Origin: an uncultured Ideonella sp.
GTDB lineage: Bacteria; Pseudomonadota; Gammaproteobacteria; Burkholderiales; Burkholderiaceae
NCBI GenBank assembly: GCA_946479475.1
Contig: CAMLGG010000335.1
Coordinates: 1 to 5,230 of the forward strand
Reading direction: 5' to 3'
DNA: 5,230 bases
Position numbers and translations under genes: made by a program. Numbering within the stretch: the stretch's first letter is position 1; every line of letters begins with the position of its first letter. Shown piece by piece: positions 1 to 5,230 of this stretch. The notes under the pieces were generated by a model. That model saw only the letters and a list, made by a program, of their open reading frames with translations. It searched no databases and was not told where the DNA came from.

Positions 1-532
1 CGGGCAGGAAGCCCGAGTTCTTCAGGTTGCCCTTCCAGTTCTTCAGGTCGATCTCCTTGTGGGCGATGTTCACGTCGCCCACGAGGATGAATTCGCGCTT
101 TCCCTTGAGAGACAGCAGGTGCGGATAGATCACCTCGAGGAAGCGGTACTTGGCGGCCTGGCGCTCCTCGCCGGACGAGCCGCTGGGGAAGTAGCAGCTG
201 ATCATGCTCAGCGGCCGCCCCGGCTTGTCGAAGCGCACCTCGACATAGCGGCCTTCGTCGTCGAACTCCGGCACGCCCAGGCCGACGATCACGTCGCTCG
301 GCGCGTGGCGCGTGTACAACCCGACGCCCGAATAGCCTTTCTTCTGCGCGAAGTGGAAGTGGCCGTCCATGCCGGCGACGCGCTCGAACCGGCCCGCCAC
401 GTCGGCGTGCTGGGCCTTGACCTCCTGCACCCCCATACAATCGGCGCGGGCCTGTTCCGCCCATTCGACGAAACCCTTGGCAGCCGCCGAGCGGATGCCG
501 TTGAGATTGAGCGTGACCAGGCGGAATCCCAT
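1..532 (-). CDS. xth: Exodeoxyribonuclease III (AP endonuclease), 3'-truncated by window edge
   Basis: This is an exonuclease III/AP endonuclease of the endonuclease-exonuclease-phosphatase fold. The family cleaves the backbone 5' of abasic sites and removes 3' blocking groups in base excision repair, using a divalent metal, in the cytoplasm. I translated the minus strand: 177 residues are visible, starting MGFRLVTLNLNGIRS. Active-site residues match the E. coli enzyme: Asn9 in the LNLNGIRS motif, Glu37 in VQEVK, Tyr114 in SCYFPSG, and Asp153/Asn155 in VGDVNIAH. The C-terminal part, including the expected SDH motif, lies beyond the left edge; family members are about 255-270 residues, so roughly 80-90 are missing from view. 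The ATG at 532-530 is preceded by AAGGA (548-544), 11 bases away. The gene is divergent from pyrE. Seen: motifs and frame. Known: family chemistry. The identification is secure; the exact family name (xth or xthA) is conventional. Confidence 0.95.
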   Translation of the reverse strand, partial: MGFRLVTLNLNGIRSAAAKGFVEWAEQARADCMGVQEVKAQHADVAGRFERVAGMDGHFHFAQKKGYSGVGLYTRHAPSDVIVGLGVPEFDDEGRYVEVRFDKPGRPLSMISCYFPSGSSGEERQAAKYRFLEVIYPHLLSLKGKREFILVGDVNIAHKEIDLKNWKGNLKNSGFLP

Positions 533-559
533 TCGTGTAGTAGTCCTTCGGTGCAAGAC
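533..559. promoter_or_regulatory. 27-bp divergent gap between xth and pyrE starts
   Basis: The two start codons face away from each other with only 27 bp between them, so this gap can hold ribosome binding sites but not two full promoters. At least one promoter must lie inside the neighbouring coding sequence, or transcription must start within the gap. I found no convincing -35/-10 pair on either strand. Confidence 0.4.
544..548 (-). promoter_or_regulatory. Ribosome binding site of xth
   Basis: On the minus strand AAGGA sits 11 bases before the ATG at 532-530. The spacing is a little long but the match is good, and it supports this ATG as the xth start. Confidence 0.5.
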
Positions 560-1234
560 ATGGCCCACAACGAGTCGCCGGACCCGCTGGCGCAGGAATT
601 CGTGAAGTTCTCGGTGCAGGCCGGGGTGCTGCGCTTTGGGGACTTCAAGACCAAGGCCGGCCGCCAGTCGCCCTACTTCTTCAACACCGGCCTGTTCGAC
701 GACGGCGCGAAGCTCGCGAAGCTGGGCGAATTCTATGCACGCCGCCTGATCGCCTCCGGCCTCGAGTTCGACATGCTCTTCGGCCCGGCCTACAAGGGCA
801 TCACGCTGGCCGCCGCCGTGGCCATCGGCCTGGCGCGCGAGGGCCGCAGCGTGCCCTACGCCTACAACCGCAAGGAGGCGAAGGACCACGGCGAGGGCGG
901 CACCCTCGTCGGCGCGCCGGTCAAGGGCCGCGTGCTGATCATCGACGACGTGATCACCGACGGCGCCTCCAAGCGCGAAGCCGCCGAGATGATCCGCGCG
1001 GCCGGGGCCACGCCGGTGGGCGTGGCCATCACCATGGACAGGCAAGAGCGCGCCAGCGACTCGAGTGGCGACCGCCGATCGGGCGTCCAGTACGTCGAGC
1101 AGGATCTCGGCCTGAAGGTGGTCTCCATCGCCACGCTGGCCGACCTGATGCAGTTCCTGGCCGTGACGGAAGACCCGGCGCTGCGCGCCAACACCGAGCG
1201 CGTCGCGGCCTACCGCGCGCGCTACGGGGTGTGA
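560..1234 (+). CDS. pyrE: Orotate phosphoribosyltransferase
   Basis: PyrE joins orotate to PRPP to give orotidine 5'-monophosphate and pyrophosphate, the fifth step of de novo pyrimidine synthesis, in the cytoplasm as a dimer. The 224-residue product is close to the usual 210-230. Motifs seen: FKTKAGRQSPYFFNTG at residues 29-44 (substrate-binding Lys/Arg region), FGPAYKGI at 74-81, the flexible catalytic loop YNRKEAKDHGEGG at 102-114, and the PRPP-binding signature VLIIDDVITDGAS at 125-137. MDRQER (159-164) and the YRARYGV end also match the family. The frame stays open upstream to position 59, but that part is antisense to xth; homology begins with the ATG at 560. A GTG at 551 is an in-frame alternative start. 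No strong Shine-Dalgarno precedes either. Oddity: Asp134 in the PRPP loop, where Ala, Thr or Ser is usual. The stop is 8 bp before the next ATG. Confidence 0.96.
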   Translation: MAHNESPDPLAQEFVKFSVQAGVLRFGDFKTKAGRQSPYFFNTGLFDDGAKLAKLGEFYARRLIASGLEFDMLFGPAYKGITLAAAVAIGLAREGRSVPYAYNRKEAKDHGEGGTLVGAPVKGRVLIIDDVITDGASKREAAEMIRAAGATPVGVAITMDRQERASDSSGDRRSGVQYVEQDLGLKVVSIATLADLMQFLAVTEDPALRANTERVAAYRARYGV

Positions 1235-1242
1235 GCCTGCCC

Positions 1243-1959
1243 ATGCGCAACGGATTGACCGCTCTGGGGCTGTGGGCCCTGGCCGGGGTCGCCTGCGCGG
1301 CCACCTCCCCGAAGCCGGGCTCGTCGCCCACCAACACGCCGATCTACACCTGCGTCGATGCGCAAGGGCATCGCCTCAGCTCCGACCGCCCGATCCCGGA
1401 GTGCATGACCCAGGACCAGCGCCTGCTGAACCGCGACGGCACCCTGAAGGCCGTGGTGCCGCCGGCCCAGAGCACCGAAGAGAAGGTCCGGCAGGAAACC
1501 CTCAAGCGCCAGGCCGAGCAGGTGCGCCTCGCACGCGAGGCCGAGGCCCGGCGCGACCGCGCGCTGCTGGCCCGCTACCCCGACCAGGCCACCCACGACG
1601 CGGCCCGGCGCCGCGCGCTGGAGCCCGTCAACCGCCAGATCCAGGCCGCAGAGCGCCGCCTGCAGGAGCTGGACGTGGAAACGCAGGCGCTCGCGCACGA
1701 GCGCGAGGCCGTCACCTCCAAGACGCTGCCGCAGGCCCTGCGCGCCCGCATCGCCTCCAACGAAGGCGCCATCGACGCGCAGCGCACGATCCTTCGCGAC
1801 CAGCAGGCCGAGATCCAGCGGATCGACCAGCAGTTCGACCAGGAGCTGGCGCGCCTGCGGGCCCTGTGGGCGGGCGCAACGCCGGGCCGCATGGGGCCGA
1901 TGGTGCTTCCGTCCTCCGCGCCGGCGGTGCCGGCCTCCCGGCCCGCCTCCGCACCCTGA
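1243..1959 (+). CDS. Secreted DUF4124-type protein with coiled coil
   Basis: A protein of unknown function, 238 residues, predicted to be exported. Residues 1-20 form a signal peptide: a short basic start, a hydrophobic core (LTALGLWALAGV) and ACAA as a likely signal peptidase I site. Residues 33-55 contain the YTCVDAQGHRLSSDRP segment with Cys37 and Cys54, typical of the DUF4124 domain, a small periplasmic module common in Beta- and Gammaproteobacteria. From about 76 to 209 the protein is rich in Glu, Gln, Arg, Leu and Ala and looks like long coiled-coil helices, broken near RYPDQ (111-115). The tail is Pro/Ala/Ser rich. I prefer the ATG at 1243, because GTGAG lies a suitable distance upstream; a GTG at 1231, which overlaps the pyrE stop as GTGA, would add only four residues (MSLP). 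Close spacing suggests co-transcription with pyrE. The domain assignment is from pattern recognition; no biochemical role is known to me. Confidence 0.82.
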   Translation: MRNGLTALGLWALAGVACAATSPKPGSSPTNTPIYTCVDAQGHRLSSDRPIPECMTQDQRLLNRDGTLKAVVPPAQSTEEKVRQETLKRQAEQVRLAREAEARRDRALLARYPDQATHDAARRRALEPVNRQIQAAERRLQELDVETQALAHEREAVTSKTLPQALRARIASNEGAIDAQRTILRDQQAEIQRIDQQFDQELARLRALWAGATPGRMGPMVLPSSAPAVPASRPASAP

Positions 1960-1984
1960 ATCTTCGAACCGACGAAAGCCGCCG

Positions 1985-2344
1985 ATGCGCTCCATCCGCC
2001 TGCCCGCCCTGGCCGCCGCCGCCCTCGCGCTGGCCTGTGTTGCCGCTTCGGCCGCGCCGGCCGACTACCAGTGCGACGGGGGCTCGACGCTCACGGCCGA
2101 TTTCTCGCCCCGCTCCGCCCAGGTGCGCTACGAAGGGCAGCATTGGACGCTGCAGCGCGTGCGCGAGGCGCGCGAGGCGCGTTACGTGTCGGCCCGGACC
2201 GGCGTCACCATCACCTTGCTGAAGAGCCAGGCCACGCTGGAGCGCAAGGGTCAGGCCTCGGTGGCCTGCAAACTGGTGGTGCGCGCCCTGCGGCCCGAGG
2301 CGCTGGGCGTCGCCCCTGCCGCCGCCGCCACGGATACGCGCTGA
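1985..2344 (+). CDS. Small exported MliC-like protein (C-type lysozyme inhibitor fold)
   Basis: A 119-residue exported protein. Residues 1-23 are a signal peptide (RSIR, then a long Ala/Leu stretch), with ASA-A as a likely cleavage site before APADYQC. The rest resembles the MliC/PliC domain, a small beta-barrel that inhibits C-type lysozymes: YQC near the start of the mature chain (Cys30), an ARY motif (65-67), LLKSQATL (78-85, matching the family's WxKGxEATx) and a closing VAC (Cys95). Cys30 and Cys95 would form the expected disulfide. Cys18 in LALAC is a poor lipobox because Ala, not Leu, is at -3, so a soluble periplasmic form (PliC-like) is more likely than a lipoprotein. The Ser before ARY and the FW before the Lys are not conserved here, so lysozyme inhibition is uncertain. 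The gap to the preceding gene is 25 bp; GAAAG at 1974-1978 is a weak ribosome binding site. The low-complexity tail is Ala/Pro rich. Confidence 0.75.
   Translation: MRSIRLPALAAAALALACVAASAAPADYQCDGGSTLTADFSPRSAQVRYEGQHWTLQRVREAREARYVSARTGVTITLLKSQATLERKGQASVACKLVVRALRPEALGVAPAAAATDTR
2162..2179 (+). repeat. 9-bp tandem duplication inside the MliC-like gene
   Basis: The unit CGCGAGGCG occurs twice in direct succession, in frame, and encodes Arg-Glu-Ala twice (residues 60-65). It sits just before the conserved Arg-Tyr (66-67) of the MliC-like domain. Confidence 0.85.
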
Positions 2345-2380
2345 TCGCGCCTCCGCGGCTGTCGCGCTAAGCTGCGCCCC

Positions 2381-3973
2381 ATGCGCGGCACGCCCTTGCA
2401 CCGATGGCTCTCACGGCTGCTGCCGTGGCTGCTGGCCGCGCTGCTGGCCGGTTGCGGCGGCGGGGGCGGCAGCAGCCCGGGCGACGGCGGCGGCACGCCA
2501 CTCGCGTACGACGACCCTGTCGCCTACAGCACCAGCCCCAATGCCTCGCTCGCCAGCGCGACCGAGGCAAGCGCCGTCACCCACCACCAGATCACGCTCG
2601 GCGGCCGCGCGCTCGCCTACACCGCGACCGCCGGCCACCTGACGGCCCATGCCCTGGTCGGCGACGCACCGCTGGCGAGCATGTTCTACGTGGCCTACAC
2701 GCTCGACGGCGCGGACCCGGCGACCCGCCCCGTCACGGTCTTCTACAACGGCGGCCCCGGCTCGGCGAGCGTGTGGTTGCACCTCGGCTCCTTCGGCCCC
2801 AAGCGCTTGGTCACCGGAGCGCCCAGCACCTCGCCCACCAAGCCCTTCCCCCTGGTCGACAACGCCGAATCGCTGCTGGACGAGTCGGACCTGGTCTTCA
2901 TGGACGCCGTCGGCACCGGCCTTTCCGAAGCGATCGCACCCCGGCGAAACCTCAGCTTCTGGGGAGTGGACGCCGACGCCGACCTGTTCCGCGACGCCAT
3001 CCGCCGCTGGCAGGCGCTCAACGGGCGAACGGCCTCGCCGCTGTTCCTCTTCGGCGAGAGCTACGGCACCCTGCGCAGCGCGGTACTGGCCGAGCGGCTG
3101 GAGTCGGCCGGCGTGCCCCTGGCCGGCGTGATCCTGCAGTCGTCCATCCTCAACTACAACAGCAACTGCGGCGTCTTCTCGCCCGGCACGGTGGATTGCA
3201 CCGGCTACCTGCCGAGCTACTCGGCGGTCGGGGCCTGGTTCGGCCTCACCAGCCCGGTGCCGGACGACCTGGGCGCCTTCCTGGGCGAGATGCGCGTCTT
3301 CGCCGACACGAGCTACCACCCGGCGGTGGTGGACTGGCTCGCCGATTCCACGCCCCCCGCTGCCAGCCTGCTCGACGCGCTGCAGGCCAACACCGGCGAG
3401 GCGGTCTCGCAGTGGCAGCTCGAGTTCAGTCTCGGGCCCGACCGCTTCCAGCGCACGCTGAAGGCGGGGCAGATCACCGGCCGCTACGACGCCCGCATGG
3501 CCGTGCCGAACGGCAGCCCGCTGGCGCGCGAGGGCGACCCTTCGTCGACCGTGATCAGCGGCGAGTTCGACACCGCGATCAACGCCTACCTGCCTTCGGT
3601 GCTGGGCTACGGCACCCGCAGCCACTACACCACGCTCAGCGACGCGATCAGCTATTGGGACTTCGGCCACGACGGCCAGCAGCTGCCCGACGCGGTGCCG
3701 GACCTGGCCGCGGCGATGGCGATCAACCCCGACCTGAAGGTGCTCTCCGTAGCCGGCGTGGACGACCTGGCGACGCCGTTCTTCCAGACCGAGCGCGACC
3801 TGGACAGGCTGCCCGGGCTGGCCTCGCGCTTCACGGTGAAGACCTACCTCGGCGGCCACATGACCTACCTCGACGACGGCTCGCGCGCCGCGGAGAAGGC
3901 CGACCTGGCCAGCTTCTACCGCTCGGCGGCTGCCACGGCAGCGCGGGCTGCCCGAAGAGGAGCGGCGCGATGA
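2381..3973 (+). CDS. Lipoprotein serine carboxypeptidase, peptidase family S10
   Basis: This is an alpha/beta-hydrolase-fold peptidase of family S10, which removes C-terminal residues from peptides. The 530-residue chain begins with a lipoprotein signal: RGTPLHRW, hydrophobic 12-22, then the lipobox LLAGC with Cys25 as lipidation site. Position +2 is Gly, not Asp, so sorting to the outer membrane is likely. A Gly-rich linker follows (26-38). Catalytic features: oxyanion/substrate motif NGGPG (123-127), nucleophile Ser227 in FGESYG (224-229), Asp462 in GVDDLATPFF, and His493 in GGHMTY. All three triad members are present in S10 order. The family's carboxylate-binding Asn (Asn123) and the Glu beside the nucleophile (Glu226) are kept, but the Glu that follows NGGPG in yeast carboxypeptidase Y aligns with Ser137 here. 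Cys263/Cys273 could be a disulfide. The start is chosen for its signal peptide; there is no clear ribosome binding site. The stop overlaps the next start (ATGA). Natural substrate is unknown. Confidence 0.93.
   Translation: MRGTPLHRWLSRLLPWLLAALLAGCGGGGGSSPGDGGGTPLAYDDPVAYSTSPNASLASATEASAVTHHQITLGGRALAYTATAGHLTAHALVGDAPLASMFYVAYTLDGADPATRPVTVFYNGGPGSASVWLHLGSFGPKRLVTGAPSTSPTKPFPLVDNAESLLDESDLVFMDAVGTGLSEAIAPRRNLSFWGVDADADLFRDAIRRWQALNGRTASPLFLFGESYGTLRSAVLAERLESAGVPLAGVILQSSILNYNSNCGVFSPGTVDCTGYLPSYSAVGAWFGLTSPVPDDLGAFLGEMRVFADTSYHPAVVDWLADSTPPAASLLDALQANTGEAVSQWQLEFSLGPDRFQRTLKAGQITGRYDARMAVPNGSPLAREGDPSSTVISGEFDTAINAYLPSVLGYGTRSHYTTLSDAISYWDFGHDGQQLPDAVPDLAAAMAINPDLKVLSVAGVDDLATPFFQTERDLDRLPGLASRFTVKTYLGGHMTYLDDGSRAAEKADLASFYRSAAATAARAARRGAAR
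3958..3962 (+). promoter_or_regulatory. Strong ribosome binding site of the EF-hand gene
   Basis: AGGAG, within a longer purine run GAAGAGGAG (3954-3962), lies 7 bases before the ATG at 3970. It is the best Shine-Dalgarno in the window, is embedded in the end of the S10 peptidase gene, and fixes the start of the downstream gene. Confidence 0.85.
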
Positions 3974-4323
3974 AAAGCAAGTGGCAAGCGTTCCTGCTGG
4001 CCATGGCGGTCTCGCTCCTGGCGACCGGCGCGGGGGCGGGGAACGTGCTGCGCGACCCTGCGGTGCCCGAGGCGCTGCGCCATGCTCGCCCTGCCGCCGA
4101 GACCCGCGGCGAAGCCCTGCAGGCCCAGGTCCAGGCCAAGCTGAAGGCCGGCTTCGACGCCGCCGACACCACCGCCGCCGGCCACATCAGCCGGGCCCAG
4201 GCCGAGGCCGCGGGGCTGGGCTACGTCGCCCGGCACTTCGAGGAGATCGATGCTGGCGGGCACGGCAGCGTGAGCTGGGCCCAGGTGCAGGCCTGGATCG
4301 CCCAGCGCCAGCGCGCCCGTTAG
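3970..4323 (+). CDS. Small exported EF-hand-like protein with degraded calcium loops
   Basis: A 117-residue protein with a signal peptide (MKSKWQAFLLAMAVSLLATGAGAG, cleavage probably near 22-24), so it acts outside the cytoplasm. The mature part has a paired EF-hand layout: a helix from about 47 to 62, loop 1 at 66-77, helix 78-93, loop 2 at 94-105 and a final helix. Gly and the hydrophobic residue at loop positions 6 and 8 are kept (Gly71/Ile73, Gly99/Val101) and position 1 is Asp in both (Asp66, Asp94). The other ligands are poor: loop 1 has Thr68, Ala70 and Gln77 at positions 3, 5 and 12; loop 2 has Gly96, His98 and Gln105. Calcium binding is therefore doubtful. The start overlaps the S10 stop by 4 bp (ATGA) and has a strong ribosome binding site, indicating translational coupling. 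The fold call is by motif spacing; no function is known to me. The stop is one base from the end of convergent gatB. Confidence 0.85.
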   Translation: MKSKWQAFLLAMAVSLLATGAGAGNVLRDPAVPEALRHARPAAETRGEALQAQVQAKLKAGFDAADTTAAGHISRAQAEAAGLGYVARHFEEIDAGGHGSVSWAQVQAWIAQRQRAR

Positions 4324-4324
4324 C

Positions 4325-5230
4325 TCAGGCGTTCAAGCGCGCCTTCAGCAACTCGCCGGCCTGGCCCGGATTGGCCTTGCCCTTGCTGGCCTTCATCACC
4401 TGGCCGACCAGGGCGTTGAAGGCCTTCTCCTTGCCAGCCCGGTACTCCTCGACCGACTTGGCGTTGGCCGCGATGACCTCATCCACGATCTTCTCCAGCG
4501 CGCCGAGGTCGTTCATCTGCTTCAGGCCCTTGGCCTCGATGACGGCATCGACGCTCGTGCCCTCGCCGCTCCACAGCGCGTCGAAGACCTGCCTGGCGGC
4601 GTTGTTCGAGATCGTGCCGTCCTGGATCCGGCCGATCAGTGCGGCGAGCGCCGAGGGCACCACCGGCGCGTCGGCAATCTCGCGGTCCTCGCTGTTCAGC
4701 CGCTTGCTCACCTCGCCCATCAGCCAGTTGGCGACGAGCTTCGGCGCCTTGCTCGCATCACGCGCCGCCTCGTAGTAGCGGGCGAAGGCCAGGCTCTGCG
4801 TCATCATCGAAGCGTCGTACTCCGGCAGGCCGTCGGCCAGCACGAAGCGCTCGGCCATCGCGCCGGGCAGCTCGGGCATGGCGCCGCGGACCTGGTCGAC
4901 CCACTCCGGCGCGATCACGAGCGGCGGCAGGTCGGGATCCGGGAAGTAGCGGTAGTCGTGCGCGTCTTCCTTGGTGCGCATGGCGCGGGTCGCGCCGCGG
5001 CCGCCGTTGGCATCGGGATTGAACAGCACCGTGGCCTGCTGGATCTGCCGGCCGTCCTCGATCTCGTCGATCTGCCACTGCACCTCGGCGTCGATCGCCA
5101 GCTGCAGGAAGCGGAAGCTGTTGAGGTTCTTGATCTCGCGACGGGTGCCGTAGGGCGCGCCGGGCTTGCGCACCGAGACGTTGGCGTCGCAGCGGAAGGA
5201 GCCTTCCTGCATGTTGCCGTCGCAGATGCC
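4325..5230 (-). CDS. gatB: Asp-tRNA(Asn)/Glu-tRNA(Gln) amidotransferase subunit B, 5' end outside window
   Basis: GatB is the kinase/transamidase core of the GatCAB complex, which converts mischarged Glu-tRNA(Gln) and/or Asp-tRNA(Asn) to Gln-tRNA and Asn-tRNA in the cytoplasm using ammonia from GatA. The C-terminal 301 residues are visible, from [20 protein letters not shown] onward; the family is about 475-490 residues, so roughly 180 N-terminal residues lie past the right edge. Signatures seen (numbering from the first visible residue): [11 protein letters not shown] (10-20), [10 protein letters not shown] (30-39), and [20 protein letters not shown] (85-104), all characteristic of the GatB catalytic cradle. 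From about 150 to the end is the helical and YqeY-like tail domain that contacts tRNA ([39 protein letters not shown]). It ends cleanly with TGA at 4327-4325. The partner genes gatA and gatC, commonly upstream, are not in view. Confidence 0.97.
   Translation of the reverse strand, partial: GICDGNMQEGSFRCDANVSVRKPGAPYGTRREIKNLNSFRFLQLAIDAEVQWQIDEIEDGRQIQQATVLFNPDANGGRGATRAMRTKEDAHDYRYFPDPDLPPLVIAPEWVDQVRGAMPELPGAMAERFVLADGLPEYDASMMTQSLAFARYYEAARDASKAPKLVANWLMGEVSKRLNSEDREIADAPVVPSALAALIGRIQDGTISNNAARQVFDALWSGEGTSVDAVIEAKGLKQMNDLGALEKIVDEVIAANAKSVEEYRAGKEKAFNALVGQVMKASKGKANPGQAGELLKARLNA

Noticed and set aside
501..529. Possible pyrE promoter with TTGAGA as -35
   Set aside because: The hexamer 17 bp downstream (GAATCC) is a poor -10, and no other spacing gives a good pair; the match is no better than chance.
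59..559. Upstream in-frame extension of pyrE (open frame of 167 codons before the ATG)
   Set aside because: It is entirely antisense to the clearly conserved xth gene apart from the 27-bp gap, and the extension shows no family motifs. PyrE homology and normal length begin at 560.
1222..1995. A 257-codon open frame antisense to the DUF4124 gene
   Set aside because: Repetitive Gly/Arg/Leu composition and no motif; the plus strand has a signal peptide and the DUF4124 segment.
1985..2041. Lipobox at LALAC (Cys18) in the MliC-like protein
   Set aside because: Ala at -3 is unfavourable and a good AxA signal peptidase I site follows within a few residues, so secretion as a soluble protein is preferred.
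2336..2376. Possible hairpin or terminator between the MliC-like and S10 genes
   Set aside because: Only very short GCGC pairings are possible and there is no T run, so it is not convincing as an intrinsic terminator.
2411..3859. A 482-codon open frame antisense to the S10 gene
   Set aside because: The composition is Val/Gly/Arg/Ala rich with no recognisable domain or signal. The opposite strand has an intact catalytic triad and lipobox, so this is a high-GC shadow.
2404..4323. A 639-codon plus-strand open frame running through the S10 gene into the EF-hand gene
   Set aside because: Its first part is an Arg/Pro/Gly-rich shadow frame of the S10 peptidase, caused by high GC. Only the last 117 codons, after the ATG at 3970 with its AGGAG, look like a real protein.
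3981..4775. A 264-codon plus-strand open frame spanning the EF-hand gene and the gatB 3' part
   Set aside because: It crosses two well-supported genes in the wrong frame or strand and has the Ser/Ala/Arg-rich look of a shadow.

Overview
The window is high-GC DNA with dense coding and very short intergenic gaps. The gene set and protein styles (xth/pyrE divergent pair, a DUF4124 protein, gatB nearby) suggest a betaproteobacterium of the order Burkholderiales, probably Comamonadaceae or a related Rubrivivax/Leptothrix-type group. That placement is an inference from gene order and protein character, not from a marker phylogeny.

Layout, left to right. Positions 1-532 (minus) hold the N-terminal two thirds of exodeoxyribonuclease III. 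Only 27 bp away and divergent is pyrE (560-1234, plus), orotate phosphoribosyltransferase. A plus-strand run follows: a secreted DUF4124/coiled-coil protein (1243-1959), a small secreted MliC-like protein (1985-2344), a lipoprotein serine carboxypeptidase of peptidase family S10 (2381-3973), and a small exported protein with two degraded EF-hand loops (3970-4323) that overlaps the peptidase stop by 4 bp. Convergent to these, and separated by one base, is gatB (4325 to beyond the right edge, minus), the B subunit of Asp-tRNA(Asn)/Glu-tRNA(Gln) amidotransferase.

The outer genes are housekeeping: DNA repair, pyrimidine synthesis and tRNA-dependent amidation. The four genes between pyrE and gatB all carry N-terminal export signals, so the middle of the window is a block of cell-envelope or periplasmic proteins. 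The S10 peptidase and EF-hand protein are very probably co-translated. The short gaps (8, 25 and 36 bp) would allow one transcript from pyrE to the EF-hand gene, but no promoter could be identified with confidence.

I see no RNA gene, insertion sequence, CRISPR array, prophage piece or convincing intrinsic terminator. No gap exceeds 36 bp. I do not see a clearly new biological system. The points most worth a second look are the MliC-like protein with its inhibitory segment altered at a 9-bp tandem duplication, the EF-hand protein with poor calcium ligands, and the coupled peptidase/EF-hand pair.
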